The notes under the pieces: generated by a model | What the model was told of the DNA's origin: nothing | The model's database searches: none | What the model saw: the letters and a program-made list of their open reading frames with translations, nothing else | Made by a program: the position numbers and the translations under genes | Part shown: piece by piece, positions 1 to 10,548 of the stretch | Layout: every line of letters starts with the position of its first letter | Numbering within the stretch: the stretch's first letter is position 1 | DNA from: Sphingopyxis sp. PET50 | Lineage (GTDB): Bacteria; Pseudomonadota; Alphaproteobacteria; Sphingomonadales; Sphingomonadaceae | NCBI RefSeq assembly: GCF_025244705.1 | Contig: NZ_CP104207.1 | Span: 1,302,001-1,366,000, forward strand | Direction: 5' to 3' | DNA length: 64,000 nt

Positions 1-1956
1 ATCGGCGGCGAGCGGGCCGTAATCGGTCTCGCCGGTCGCGGCGAGACGGTAGCCGTTCGGGGCGCCGGTGATGCGCGCGACGAGCTTCTGGAGCCCGATG
101 CCGAGGCCGGGGCGGTCGGCGGTGAGGGTAGCGCGCGGATCGGTGATCGTGCCGGCGAGCTGGAGGCCGAGCGGACCGTAGTCGGTCGAGGAAGCGCGCG
201 CGGTGAGCTGGATCTGGCCGTTGGGGTCGTAGCTTCCCTGCCCGCTGGTCACGCGCATCAGCGGAGCGGTGAGGCGCAGGTTGGCGAAGCGGATGATGCC
301 GTCGGTGCCGTAGCGCACGTCGCCCGACGCCACCGCATTGCCGCCGAGCAGGTCGCGGACCCCCGAATTGAACAGCCGGGTCGAGCGCGCGCGGACGCGG
401 CCGACGATCTCGAAGCCGCCGTTCGCCGCGGTCTTGAGGTCGGCGTCGGTATCAATGTCGAAAATGCCGACGCTTTCGATGCGATAATCGTCGATCCGCC
501 CGTCGATCGCGCCGGTGTAGAAGCCGCGGTTGAGGTCTGCGATCAATATGGCCTTGGCCTCGATGCGGCTGGATTTCAGACGCATATTGTCGCTGAGCAG
601 GCGGCCGTCCTTATAGGCGAGATCGCCGTCGAGGCGGACTTGCACCAGCGTGCCACCCGCGACGGTGTCGAGCCCGCGGATGCGCGTCGCGCGGCCCGCC
701 ACGGGGATGAATATCTGGTCGGGATCGACGCGCGCCTTGCCCGACAGGTTCAGCGCCTCGATGACGATGTCGTTGACCGCGAGGCTGGCCGCGTTCGCCT
801 GATATTCGACCGTCGGTAGGCGAAACTCGCCGTCCAGCCGCGCCTGCGCGCGCAGTCCGCTGCCGCGCACGGCGGGGGCGATGGCGCCGGGCTTGAGCAG
901 CACGAAGGCGAGTTGCAGGGTGTCGTAACGGCTGGCGCCGAGATCGACGCCGCCGCTGATACCCAGGCGAAAGGCTTCGGACGAAACGCGGCCGTCGAGG
1001 TCGGCCTTGCGCTCGTCGAGGCGCGCGGTGAGGTCGATAGCGGTTTCGGAGCCGAGCAGGTCGGCGGCCGGCCCGGCGGCGAGCAGGCGCGACGGCCGGG
1101 CGGTGCCCTTGACCGCGAAGGTGCCGTCGCGGGCGGTCAGGCCGAGGCGCGCGAGCGGCTGGGTGCCGAGATCGCCGACGAGCGTGCCGTTCCACGCCTT
1201 CCAGTCGCCCTTGCCCGACAGCTTCGCGGTCAGCGGCTCCTTGAACCCGCCCATCGCGGCGAGCACGCCGCCCTGCGGCGCGTTGATATCCATGTCGATC
1301 GCGAGCCGGTTCGATTCGGGCACCGCGTCGAGGATGACGGCCAGCTTGTCGCCCTTCGCATCGGCGCCGATCGTTTCGGCATTGGCTGTGACCTGCGCGC
1401 GGCGGTCGGCGATGGCGATCTTGCCCGTCAGGCGCGCTTCCTGCCGCCGACCCGCGACCGGGGCTTCGAAGATGAAGCGGTCGACCTGCAATCGGGCGAC
1501 ATCGATGTCGATGTCGGGCAGCAGCGGCTCGCCCCGGTCGGGGACGGGCCTGAAGGCCGGAATCCGCTGCATCGTGATCGTCTGCGCGGTCGCCGAACGG
1601 ATGTCGATATGATTCCGGAAATAGGCGAAGGGCCGCCAGTCGACCTTGACCTCGGGCGAGCGCAGGAAAACGCCCTTGGGATCGGACAGCGTCAGGTCGC
1701 GGATCGACATGGCGCCGAACAGTGACCCGTCGAGGCGGCCGATGCCGATCTTCATCCCGTTTTCGAATTCATATTTCTCGATCTGGGTGACGACGAAGCG
1801 CCGCCCGGCGTCGCTGTTGAGCCCGATCAGGAACAGGCCGATCAGCGCGATCAGCCCGGCAATGCCGATCGCGGTCCAGCGCGCGATGCGGCGCGGCCAG
1901 GACTGCGCCGGTTTCGGCGGCGGCGGGCTGTCGTCGAAGGCGGCATCTTCGGCCAT
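1..1956 (-). CDS. tamB: TamB, inner-membrane translocation and assembly module subunit (C-terminus outside window)
   Basis: Partial gene of 652 codons; the 3' end lies beyond base 1. TamB is an AsmA-like inner-membrane protein that spans the periplasm and works with TamA in outer-membrane biogenesis. The start gives a short proline-rich cytoplasmic leader, then one membrane segment (about residues 28-50, rich in Ile, Leu and Gly). A long beta-strand-repeat region follows, full of paired phrases on layers, loops and 'D-L-N' turns, as in the DUF490/TamB family. The ATG at 1956 shares one base with the restored stop of tamA just upstream, so the two are translationally coupled. The beta-repeat part is low in recognisable motifs; the identification rests on architecture plus the tamA neighbour. 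Confidence 0.85.
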   Translation of the reverse strand, partial: MAEDAAFDDSPPPPKPAQSWPRRIARWTAIGIAGLIALIGLFLIGLNSDAGRRFVVTQIEKYEFENGMKIGIGRLDGSLFGAMSIRDLTLSDPKGVFLRSPEVKVDWRPFAYFRNHIDIRSATAQTITMQRIPAFRPVPDRGEPLLPDIDIDVARLQVDRFIFEAPVAGRRQEARLTGKIAIADRRAQVTANAETIGADAKGDKLAVILDAVPESNRLAIDMDINAPQGGVLAAMGGFKEPLTAKLSGKGDWKAWNGTLVGDLGTQPLARLGLTARDGTFAVKGTARPSRLLAAGPAADLLGSETAIDLTARLDERKADLDGRVSSEAFRLGISGGVDLGASRYDTLQLAFVLLKPGAIAPAVRGSGLRAQARLDGEFRLPTVEYQANAASLAVNDIVIEALNLSGKARVDPDQIFIPVAGRATRIRGLDTVAGGTLVQVRLDGDLAYKDGRLLSDNMRLKSSRIEAKAILIADLNRGFYTGAIDGRIDDYRIESVGIFDIDTDADLKTAANGGFEIVGRVRARSTRLFNSGVRDLLGGNAVASGDVRYGTDGIIRFANLRLTAPLMRVTSGQGSYDPNGQIQLTARASSTDYGPLGLQLAGTITDPRATLTADRPGLGIGLQKLVARITGAPNGYRLAATGETDYGPLAAD

Positions 1957-4288
1957 CAGAAGGCCTGTCCGATCGAGACATAGACGCTGATCCGCGATTC
2001 GCCGGGCCGCAGCGGTCGATCGGCGTCGCGATGTCGAGGCGCATCGGGCCGAAATTCGTATAGAAACGCCCGCCGATGCCGACGCCATAGCGCAGGTTCG
2101 AGAAGTCCGGGGTCGAGCCGCGGTACACCTGCCCCGCATCGACGAAACCGACGATGCCGTAGTTGCCGAAGCGATAGCGTGCCTCGACGGCCGCCTCGTT
2201 GACGCTGCGCCCGCCGATCGGATCATCGTTCGGGTCCTTGGGGCCCAGTTCCTGATAGCCGAAGCCGCGCACCGAGCCGCCGCCGCCGGCGTAGAAGCGC
2301 CGCGACGGGGCAAGGTTTTCCCGCGAGGCGCCAAGGATCGAACCGACGCGAACGCGGCCCGCGAGCACGATGTTTTCGGTCACCGGATAATAGCCGCTGA
2401 CGTCGACGCGCGCGCGGGCATAGGGCGAGAAGCTTCCGCTCAGCGAACCTTCGGGTTGCAGCAGGCCGGTGACGCGAAACCCCTTGGTGGGGTTGAGCAG
2501 GCTGTCGCTGCGGTCGATGCCGAGTTGGCCGGTCAGGCCCGCGATATAATAGACGCTGCGGTTGCGTGCGCCACGCGTGAAATCATAGTCGTCTTCGCTC
2601 GTCGCGATCAGGTCGAGACCATAGGCATAGGTGATCTTCTTTTGCCAGATCGGGGTCGATTCGCTGCTGATGCGCGCGCCTATGTGTCCGGTCAGGGCCT
2701 CGAACGCGTCGTAATCGCTATGAGAGGCTTCGGCGACCAGTGCGAAGGTGCGGTCGCGGCGCCCGGCGTTCGAGCGGCGGAAGGTCACGCCCAGCGCCTG
2801 TTCCTGCGTGCCCGCCAGCCCGCGGACGATCAGCGCTCCTTCGGGCGGGAAGAGGTTGCGGTGGGTCCAGCTGCCCTCGATGCGGATACCCTCGCCGGTG
2901 CCATAGCCCGCGCTGGCGGCGAGGGTGCGCGGCGGCCCCGCCTCCTGCGTCACCAGCATCGTGACATATTCGGTGCCGTCGCCCGCGCTTTCGCCGGTCT
3001 TTTGCGGCTCAACCGCCACCGTCGCGAACAGGCCGGTGGCGACGAGCGCCTGGCGCAGGTCGTCGGTTTTGCGGCTGTCGTAGAGTTCGCCGCGCTTGAA
3101 ACGCGCCAGCAGTTCGACATGCTCGACATCGAACGCGAGCTTGCCGGTCGTCTCGAACCCGCCGAAACGCGAACGCGGGCCGATATCGACGGGCAGCGTA
3201 TACACGCCGGCGGCGATCGCGCCGTCGAGCAAGATGTCGCGCTGGCCGACCACCGCGAAGGGATAGCCTTCCTCGGGCAATTTGAGCGCGATCGCAGCCT
3301 CGGCGCCCTGCACGCGCTCCGCGACGATCGGTTCGCCGACGGCAAGCGGGAAATTATCCTTGATCAGCGTCGGCGGTACGGTCGGGGCCGCGTCGATCAC
3401 GATATCGGACAGCGTGTACCGCTGCCCCGGCGTGACGTCGATGATCGCGGTCAGCGGGCGGCGCTGGCGCGGGCCGGTGTTGGCCGGTGCCTGGGCGCCT
3501 GTAGACGGGGCACCCCCCTGCGCGCGTTCGCCGTCATTGCCGCCGCCGCGGTCGATGCGGGTATCGACCAGCGCGTCATAATAGCCCTCCGACGCGAGGA
3601 TGCGGCGCATCAGGTCGGCGTCGGCGGTCAGGCGGGCGCGGACCATGGCGGCGTTCGCCGCCTCGCCGTCACCGTCGTGGAGCGCGGACAGATCCTCGAA
3701 GAGGTCGGCGAGGTCGGCGTGGGTGCTGTCGTCGGCGGGCGCGAGGCCGTTGACCTGGACGCTATAGGCGATCTTCACATCATCGTCGGCGGATTCGGGT
3801 TCGGCGAATTCGACCGGCTCGACGTTGAAACTGTCGAGCGGCGGCAAGGGTGCCGCGAGTTCGGCATCGTTCACCGGCGCGTCGCCGATCGCCTCGACGG
3901 GGTCGCCGTCGGCGAGCGCGGGGGTCGGGGCGGGTTCGGAGCCGGGAACGGGTTCGCCCCCGGCAGCGGCCTTCGCCGCCTGACGGCGCTCGAACTCGGC
4001 GATCGATTCGAGCGGAACGTCGAGTTCGGGGTCGTCCTCCGCCGAAATCGGCGGGATCGAACGATCGAATTCCTCATCCTCGATGATCGGCTCGACGATC
4101 GGCAATGGCGCACCGGGCGGCGGCGGCGTGGGCTTGGCCATCTCAGCTTCGGGCGCGACCGTTTCGGTGACCGGCGGCGGTGCGGGCGCGTCCTGGGCCT
4201 GCGCCGCGGTTGCGGCAAGGCCGAGCAGCGAGACCGAAAGCGCGAGCAGCGGGCGCAACGACGGCCTCGCCGCGGCCGGGCGCATCAT
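1956..4288 (-). CDS. tamA: TamA, outer-membrane Omp85-family translocation module subunit (frameshifted near its end)
   Basis: An Omp85/surface-antigen protein that forms the outer-membrane half of the TAM complex. It has a signal peptide (Leu/Ala-rich core ending AQAQD), then a long acidic Pro/Ala/Glu-rich stretch of about 150 residues. POTRA-like modules follow, then a C-terminal barrel with the typical 'GGSVRGF' motif. The reading frame breaks at about 2006-2013: after 'IATPIDR' the expected last residues, ending in the beta-signal 'YVSIGQAF', lie in another frame and stop at 1956. Removing two bases (TG on the coding strand) restores this end and a GCCGGC site. The upstream GTG at 4333 is an alternative start; the ATG at 4288 gives the cleaner signal peptide. 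Confidence 0.85.
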
Positions 4289-4466
4289 TATGCGAGGGTT
4301 TTCAGAAATTTGCATCTGCGGACTGCCAATCACCGGCTTCTGACCCGCAGCGGTCGGCGGCGCAACCGGTTTCTGGCAGGATGCGACGGATGGATGACGG
4401 TCCGCAAATCATGTCCCCTGCCGTTGTCCGCAGCAACGTCGAGCGGGCGAAAGTGGTTCCGCGCGC

Positions 4467-5628
4467 TCAGCCTTCCCGGCGCAGCAGGCCGGCCATGATT
4501 TCGGCCTGGCGGTTCACCGAGAGGTTGGCGAGGGCATAGGCGCGCGCCGCTTCGTCGGCGAAATCGCCCTTTTCGAGCAGGGTAGCGAGCAGCTTTGCAA
4601 GAGCGCCGACATCGCCTTCGTCGAAGAGATGCCCCTGTCCGCCCATCACCTCGGGAATCGCGCCCGAGCGGCTGCCGACCATGGTGCGCCCGCACGCCAT
4701 GACTTCCTGAATGACGCGGCCGTATTGTTCTTTCCATTTGGGCGTGCTGATCGACGGCAGGACGATGATGTCCGCCGCATTCATGTAGCGCGCCATGTCC
4801 TCATGCTTCGATTCGAAGAAGATCACCCTCTCGCGCAGGCCCAGCCGTTCGATTTGCGCCTGAAGCTGAGCGGTATAGGCCGAAGCGCCGATAAAATCGT
4901 CGATCAGGAACTGCCAGTTCCCGTCCCGGATGCGGTCGAGCGCATCGATCAGCAGATGGATGCCCTTTTCGGGCGTCTGGCGCCCGAAATAGGCGATCGT
5001 CGGGCGCGTCAGGCCAAGCTCGGCCCGCACCGCTTCGCGCACGGCGGGCAGCGGCTGGAACAGGCGCGGGTCGAAGCCGAGCGGGACCTGCGTCGCGGTC
5101 AGTCCCATCGCCTCGATCAGCGCGGTGCCGTCCTTGCTGAGCGTCAGGACACGATCGACCTTGCGCTTCGCCGAATGACGAAGCCAGGCTTTGACGAGCG
5201 CCGAGGCGATGCCGAGCGGGGCTGCGGGTTTCGGCGGCTTTCCGCAGGTCGCCGCCCAGGCTCTGCGGCATATTCTCGGCCGTCAGCGACCAGAGCCGCG
5301 CGTCCGGCGCGACCTGTTTCGCCTGCCGCACCATCATGCTCGCGGGGTCGCTGTCGCAATAGATGTGGGTGGGGCGGAAGGCATCGACGACCGCCTGCAA
5401 GCCCTGCAGCGTGTGGGTGCGCTGGTTGGTGCCGGTCAGGTCGAGCAAGGTCAGTTCGTAATTTTCCGGCGGGAAATCGGGTGTGTCGCGCCATTTTCCG
5501 CCGACGAAGTGGCGGCGCGGGACGACCAGATGAACCGGGATATCGAGCGCTCCGATCTCGCGGAACAGCGCGCGGTTCACCGGCTCGTGGCACGACAGCG
5601 AAATGGCGAGGAGGCGCGGACCCGTCAC
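4467..5628 (-). CDS. glycosyltransferase family 4 protein (one frameshift)
   Basis: A GT-B glycosyltransferase, probably adding one sugar of the polysaccharide repeat at the cytoplasmic face. The N-terminal half starts at GTG 5628 ('VTGPRLLAISLS') and the C-terminal half reads from about 5230 to 4467. The second half has the GT4 hallmarks: 'YFGRQTPEKGIHLLIDAL', then an 'ADIIVLPS' stretch followed by an acidic donor-site region with 'QEVMACG'. The two halves are in different frames; an indel lies near 5228-5240, and the joined protein would be about 387 residues, normal for the family. Its GTG overlaps the TGA of the upstream SDR gene (GTGA), indicating co-translation. Donor and acceptor cannot be told from sequence. 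Confidence 0.8.
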
Positions 5629-6542
5629 GCGGCAAAGGCGGCAATGGTACGGCGCGCCTCGTCGGCGATGCTCGCCGAAGGGTCCCAGCCGAGCGCGGCG
5701 AGGCGCGAAATATCGACGGTGAACGGGCTGCGGAAAGCGTCGGTGCCGTCGCCATAGGCGATAGCGGCGGGTTGCGGCGCGGCGGAGGCGATGGTTTCGG
5801 CCAGCGCCCGCATCGTGATCGCCTGCCCGGCGCCGAGGTTGAAGAGGCTGTTCCACCCGGTTTCGGCGCGAAGCAGCAGGGCGACGGCGGCAATGGCGTC
5901 TTCGAAAGGAAGAATGTCCCGGTAACTTCGCCCGTCGTTGCGCAGCGTCATCGCGCCGCTTTCGGCAGCCTGGCGGCACAGATCGAGGAAGATCAGCCCC
6001 GCCTGTTCGCCAAGGTCGCGGTGCGCGGGCGCGCCGACCATGTTGGTGGGACGCAGGATCGCGATGCGGTCGGCCACGTCGCTGGCGGTCAGTTCGCCCT
6101 CGACCGCAAGATGGGTCTGGCCATAGGGATGGCCGGGCGCTTTCGGCATGTCCTCGCTGTAGAGTTCGGCGGCATTGCCGCCATAAACGTGGAAGGTCGA
6201 GAAATGGATGAGCCGCTGCGCCCTGCCCTGCCGCAACGCGGCTAGGCATGCCGCTGCTGTGGAAAGCCCCTGCTCCATGGCGCCGCCGGCATCCTTGCCC
6301 GCCGCCTGCGCGCCCGGCATCGCGAGGTTGACGATCGCGTCGAAATCGCCGCCCGGCAGTTCCGCATCGACCTTGCTGTCATAATGGCAGGAGGCGATGC
6401 CCGTTTCACACAGCCACGCGGCGCGCGCGGGCGTATCCGAACGCACGGTGACCGCGACATCCCACTCGCCCGCCAGCGCCCCGGCCAGCCGCGCCCCGAA
6501 ATATCCGCTGCCGCCGACGAGCAGCAGGCGGCCTTCAGCCAT
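5625..6542 (-). CDS. NAD-dependent epimerase/dehydratase (SDR), candidate CDP-sugar reductase/epimerase
   Basis: An extended short-chain dehydrogenase of 305 residues. The Rossmann motif is 'LVGGSGYFGARLAGAL' near the N-terminus; the active site carries 'STFHVYG' and a YxxxK ('YGQTH' gives a Tyr with a variant Lys position, so the catalytic Lys is uncertain). The ATG at 6542 overlaps the 3' end of the cupin gene by eight bases. It sits last in a string with RfbF, RfbG and an RmlC-like epimerase, so the likely job is final C4 reduction or modification of a CDP-4-keto-6-deoxyhexose. That role is inferred from context; the family alone only says NAD(P)-dependent sugar-nucleotide enzyme. Confidence 0.75.
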   Translation of the reverse strand: MAEGRLLLVGGSGYFGARLAGALAGEWDVAVTVRSDTPARAAWLCETGIASCHYDSKVDAELPGGDFDAIVNLAMPGAQAAGKDAGGAMEQGLSTAAACLAALRQGRAQRLIHFSTFHVYGGNAAELYSEDMPKAPGHPYGQTHLAVEGELTASDVADRIAILRPTNMVGAPAHRDLGEQAGLIFLDLCRQAAESGAMTLRNDGRSYRDILPFEDAIAAVALLLRAETGWNSLFNLGAGQAITMRALAETIASAAPQPAAIAYGDGTDAFRSPFTVDISRLAALGWDPSASIADEARRTIAAFAA

Positions 6543-6984
6543 GCTTGAGATCCCAGTTGTAGGGAATCTTGTCGGTGAACGGGTCCATGCGGTCGATCTC
6601 GTCCGCACGGTGCGGGATCGTCGTGCAATTGGCGACGATCGCCGGATATTGGCCGTAACCCTTGAAGCCGTTCCACACGAAGGGCGGCACGGTGACGAGG
6701 CAATAATTATCCTCGCCCATGAAGATTTCCATCAGTTCGCCGCGCGTCGGCGATCCTTCGCGATCGTCGTAGAGGACGAATTTGATGCGGCCGTGAACGA
6801 CCGCATAGTTGAGCACCATCTCGCTGTGGATATGCCATGCCTTGATCGCGCCGGGCTGGACGCAGGAGAAATAGATTTCGCCGAATTTCTCGAAATGCGG
6901 CGCGTCGGCGCGCAGCATGTGCATGATCTTGCCGCGTTCGTCCGGAATCTGCCGCAGCGGGGTGATGATGACGCCGTCGATCAT
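6535..6984 (-). CDS. dTDP-4-dehydrorhamnose 3,5-epimerase-like cupin (RmlC family)
   Basis: A short single-domain cupin of 149 residues. It has the RmlC-family features 'DERGKI', the His-containing 'IKAWHIHSEMVLNY' segment and 'VPPFVWNGFKGYG'. RmlC-type enzymes epimerise C3 and/or C5 of 4-keto-6-deoxyhexose nucleotides. Here the partners upstream are a glucose-1-phosphate cytidylyltransferase and CDP-glucose 4,6-dehydratase, not RmlA/RmlB, so the substrate is probably CDP-4-keto-6-deoxyglucose. It is shorter than typical RmlC (about 180 residues), in line with the divergent group often found in O-antigen loci. It overlaps the next gene, indicating an operon. Confidence 0.8.
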   Translation of the reverse strand: MIDGVIITPLRQIPDERGKIMHMLRADAPHFEKFGEIYFSCVQPGAIKAWHIHSEMVLNYAVVHGRIKFVLYDDREGSPTRGELMEIFMGEDNYCLVTVPPFVWNGFKGYGQYPAIVANCTTIPHRADEIDRMDPFTDKIPYNWDLKHG

Positions 6985-6999
6985 GGTTTTTCCTTATGG

Positions 7000-8112
7000 T
7001 CAGGCCGCCCAGGCGAGCGATTTCGTCCGCGCCCGGGCAACATAGGTTTCGATATCGTGACGCGTCTGTCCGAGCGGATCGGCGCCGTCGGCGACCACCG
7101 CGCGATACCAGCCCGCGGTCAGCGCGACGCCGCCCGCGAAGTCTAGCGTCGGCGCCCATTCGAGCTTGTGATAGGCCTTGTCGATCGACAGGCCGAGCAG
7201 ACCCGCTTCGTGCGGCGCGCCGGCTTCGGCCGCATTCACCCATTCGCCGGGCCAGTGCCTGAGAAATTCGGTCACGAGCCGCTCGACCGATCCGTTCGCC
7301 TCGACCCAGGGACCGAAGTTGAAGGCTTCGGTGACATCGGTCGGCGATTTCACCCGCGCGGTCGTCGCCGCGCCGCCGAGCAGCGCCCCGACCCACAGAT
7401 AGCCGCTCAGCGATTCCAGCACATGCTGCCACGGGCGTGTCGCGCGCGGGTTGCGGATACGGATCGCCTCGCCCTTCGACAGGCTGCGCACGCAGTCGGG
7501 GACGATGCGGTCGACCGACCAGTCGCCGCCGCCGATGACGTTGCCCGCGCGTACCGTCGCCATCTTCACCGGACTGTCGGGCGCCGAGAAGAAGCTGCGG
7601 CGATAGCTGTGGGCGGCGATTTCGGCGGCCCCCTTCGACGCGCTATAGGTGTCGTGGCCGCCCATCGGGTCGTCCTCGCGATAGCCCGACAATATCTCGC
7701 GATTCTCGTAGCATTTGTCGGAGGTGACGCACACCGCGACCGCGGGCCGCCCGGCACGGCGCAGCGCGTCGAGCACATGCACCGTGCCCATGACGTTGGT
7801 CGCCATCGTCTCGACCGGATTGTCGTAGCTATAGCGAACGAGCGCCTGCGCGGCGAGGTGCAGCACATAGTCGGGCTTGTGTGTCGCAACGACATCGTCG
7901 ACGGCACCGGCGTCGCGCACATCGCCGATGATGTGCGTCAGGCGGTCGGCCAGCCCGATGCTGGCGAAATGCGTCGGGCCGTCATCGACCTTGTGCGAGA
8001 AACCGACGACGTTGGCGCCGAGCGTCAGCAGCCATTCGGCCAGCCACGAACCCTTGAAACCGGTATGCCCGGTCAGCAGCACCGTCTTGCCGCGATAGGC
8101 GTCGCCGAACAT
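7000..8112 (-). CDS. rfbG: CDP-glucose 4,6-dehydratase
   Basis: An SDR enzyme of 370 residues that converts CDP-glucose to CDP-4-keto-6-deoxyglucose. The NAD motif 'VLLTGHTGFKGSWLAEWL' is the family signature, followed by 'AAQALVRYSYDNPVET' and a 'YSASKGAAE' YxxxK active site. 'NPRATRPWQHVLE' is typical of CDP-glucose dehydratases. I chose the ATG at 8112 ('MFGDAYRGKTVLLTG') because it lies eight bases after the rfbF stop and matches the usual N-terminus; an in-frame ATG at 8157 would overlap rfbF. It is complete and unbroken. Confidence 0.93.
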   Translation of the reverse strand: MFGDAYRGKTVLLTGHTGFKGSWLAEWLLTLGANVVGFSHKVDDGPTHFASIGLADRLTHIIGDVRDAGAVDDVVATHKPDYVLHLAAQALVRYSYDNPVETMATNVMGTVHVLDALRRAGRPAVAVCVTSDKCYENREILSGYREDDPMGGHDTYSASKGAAEIAAHSYRRSFFSAPDSPVKMATVRAGNVIGGGDWSVDRIVPDCVRSLSKGEAIRIRNPRATRPWQHVLESLSGYLWVGALLGGAATTARVKSPTDVTEAFNFGPWVEANGSVERLVTEFLRHWPGEWVNAAEAGAPHEAGLLGLSIDKAYHKLEWAPTLDFAGGVALTAGWYRAVVADGADPLGQTRHDIETYVARARTKSLAWAA

Positions 8113-8120
8113 CGGGCCGC

Positions 8121-8906
8121 TTACCACGTCTTCCAGGGCGCCTGCCCATCGGCCCATAGTTCGTTGAGCAGCGAATATTCGCGCGGCGTGTCCATCGGCT
8201 GCCAGAAGCCATTATGTTCGAACATCATCAGTTCGCGGTCGGCGGCCAGGCGCTCCATCGGCTCGCGTTCGAGGATCAGATCCTCGCGGTCATCGAGATA
8301 ATGGTCGACGAAATCGCGGTTGAAGACGAAGAAGCCGCCGTTGATGTGTCCGCCCGAAACCTGCGGCTTTTCGTTGAAGCTGGCAACGACGCCGCCCTCG
8401 GTGCCGAGTTCGCCGAAGCGACCCGGCGGATAGACGCCGGTCAGCGTCGCGGTCTTGCCATGCCCCTTGTGGAAATCGACCAGCGCGCTGATGTCGACAT
8501 CGCCGACGCCGTCGCCATAGGTGGCGCAGAAATGGGTCACGTCGTCGAGATAGCGGGCGCCGCGCCGAATGCGCGCGCCGGTCATCGCATCCTCGCCGGT
8601 TTCGGCGAGCGTGACTTTCCAGTCCTCGCTCTGATGCTTGTGGAACTGCAACCGGTCCTCGCCGCGCTTCGACAGGTCGACGGTGACGTCGGACGACTGG
8701 TTCGCATAGTTGAGGAAGAAGTCGCGGATGATGTCGCCCTTGTAGCCCAGCAGCAGGACGAATTCGTTGATGCCGTGCGCGGCATAGATTTTCATGATGT
8801 GCCAGACGATCGGCTTGCCCCCGATCGGCACCATCGGCTTGGGCAGCGTTTCGGAGACTTCGCGGAGACGGGTCCCGCGACCGCCGCAGAGAATCAAGGC
8901 TTTCAT
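8121..8906 (-). CDS. rfbF: glucose-1-phosphate cytidylyltransferase
   Basis: A nucleotidyltransferase of 261 residues that makes CDP-glucose from CTP and glucose-1-phosphate, the first step of CDP-deoxysugar synthesis. The N-terminus '[14 protein letters not shown]' followed by '[12 protein letters not shown]' is the sugar-nucleotidyltransferase signature; '[10 protein letters not shown]' and '[12 protein letters not shown]' are typical of the RfbF/DdhA group. It is the first gene of the CDP-sugar block on this strand, with rfbG starting eight bases downstream. Complete, with normal length. Confidence 0.95.
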   Translation of the reverse strand: MKALILCGGRGTRLREVSETLPKPMVPIGGKPIVWHIMKIYAAHGINEFVLLLGYKGDIIRDFFLNYANQSSDVTVDLSKRGEDRLQFHKHQSEDWKVTLAETGEDAMTGARIRRGARYLDDVTHFCATYGDGVGDVDISALVDFHKGHGKTATLTGVYPPGRFGELGTEGGVVASFNEKPQVSGGHINGGFFVFNRDFVDHYLDDREDLILEREPMERLAADRELMMFEHNGFWQPMDTPREYSLLNELWADGQAPWKTW

Positions 8907-9027
8907 ATGGGTGAGCTCATTCCGTTCTGATGGTCAGGATGCAGCGGAAACAATCGGTTGGTCAGGCGCCCGGTCGGTAGCCGCAAAGCCGCGACGCTGC
9001 AACGCGCTTCGAGGCCCGAGCGGCAAT

Positions 9028-10494
9028 TCATGTGCCGCAGAAGGTGACATAGGGCGCGTCGTCCGCGGGTGCCGGTCCGGCGTAGTCCGACCAGTCGGTC
9101 CGTTCGGCATAGGGCGCACGCACGACGTCGAGCAGCGCCAGGAAGGGGGCCAGATCGCCCTGCTCCGCCGCCGCCAGCGCCTCCTCGACCTTGTGGTTGC
9201 GCGGAATGTAGAGCGGATTGACGGCGTCCATCGCGGCGGCGCGCTCGATCGGGTTGATCGGTTCGCGGTCGAGCTGCGCCCACCATTGCGCGATCCACGG
9301 CGCCATCGCATCGGGGGCCGGGAGCAGCGCCTCCATCGCCGACGAATCGCCGCGCAATATCGTCGCCAATGCCCGGAAAAACAGGGTGAAGTCCGGGCGA
9401 TGCCGCTCCAGTTCGTCGAACAGCCCGTCGATCAGCGCGGCATCGCTGGAATGCGGCGCGCCGAGGCCCAGCTTTTGCCGCATCGTCGCGAGCCAGATGG
9501 CGCGGAATTGCTCGCCGACATCGGCGACCAGCGTCTTTGCGGCCTCGACATCGCCGGGGTCGACCGAATGGATCGCCGGCAGCAGGGCTTCGGCGAAGCG
9601 GGCCATGTTCCAGTTCATGATCGCCGAGCTGGTTGCCATAGGCGTAACGGCCGTTGGCGTCGATCGAGCTGTAGACGGTGTGGACCGCGAAGCGATCCAG
9701 GAAGGCGCAGGGACCATAGTCGATCGTTTCGCCGCTGACCGCGACATTGTCGGTGTTCATCACCCCGTGAACGAAGCCGATTCCCATCCATTTCGCGACG
9801 AGCAGGCACTGGCGCTCGATGACCGCCGACAGCAGGGCAAGATGCGGGTTGGCCCGTCCGGCAAGGTCGGGGAAATGCCGAAGCGAATCGTATAGTCCGA
9901 CAGCTGGATGACATGGTCGGGACCGAAATGGGCGGCAAAGAACTGAAAGGTGCCGACGCGGATGTGGCTGGACGCGATGCGGGTCAGAACCGCGCCGGGA
10001 TGCGCGCGTTCGCGCTGGACGCGATCGCCGGTCGCGACCGCCGCAAGCGCGCGCGTCGTCGGCACATGCATCGCCGCCATCGCCTCCGAAACGAGAAATT
10101 CGCGCAGCACCGGGCCGATCGCCGCCTTGCCGTCGCCGTTGCGCGAGAAGGGCGTCGGCCCCGACCCTTTCAGCTGCACATCGTAGCGTTCGCCGCCGGG
10201 CGCGACGATCTCGCCGAGCAGCAGCGCGCGGCCGTCGCCGAGCTGCGACGAGAAATGGCCGAACTGGTGCCCGGCATAGGCAAAGGCGAGCGGGTTGGCG
10301 CCCCCCGGCACGGAATGGCCGGAGAAGAGGCGCGCGAGCGCTTCGTCATCGGCGTCGGCGGCCGCGAGACCCAGCTTTTCGGCGAGCGTCCGGTTGAAGA
10401 GGAGCAGCTCCGGGGCCGGCGGCGCCGCCGCTCCGGCGGGGGCGTAAAAGCCTTCCATCTCGCGGTGGAAGCTGTTGTCGAAGGCGATGTCCAT
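9028..10494 (-). CDS. selO: SelO/YdiU family protein adenylyltransferase (two frameshifts)
   Basis: SelO is a pseudokinase-fold enzyme that transfers AMP to proteins in redox control; it has no known role in polysaccharide synthesis. The start is '[13 protein letters not shown]', and family motifs are 'AYAGHQFG', '[13 protein letters not shown]', '[12 protein letters not shown]' and '[15 protein letters not shown]'. The frame breaks twice: at 9877-9884, where removing two bases restores '[12 protein letters not shown]', and at 9623-9629, where removing one base restores '[13 protein letters not shown]'. Both repairs recreate GCCGGC. The repaired protein is about 488 residues, normal for the family. 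It sits oddly between the CDP-sugar and GDP-fucose genes. Confidence 0.85.
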
Positions 10495-10548
10495 GAGCCT
10501 GTTCCTCGCCTTTCTATGTCGAGCCTCGCGCCCCCGAATGCAAGCGCG

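Noticed and set aside
2456..4498. A 680-codon plus-strand open frame opposite tamA
   Set aside because: It is antisense to a recognisable Omp85 protein and has the Arg/Ala/Gly-rich composition of a GC-rich shadow frame. Other long antisense frames (such as 4629-6245, 9913-11514, 36819-38144 and 47904-49178) were dropped for the same reason.
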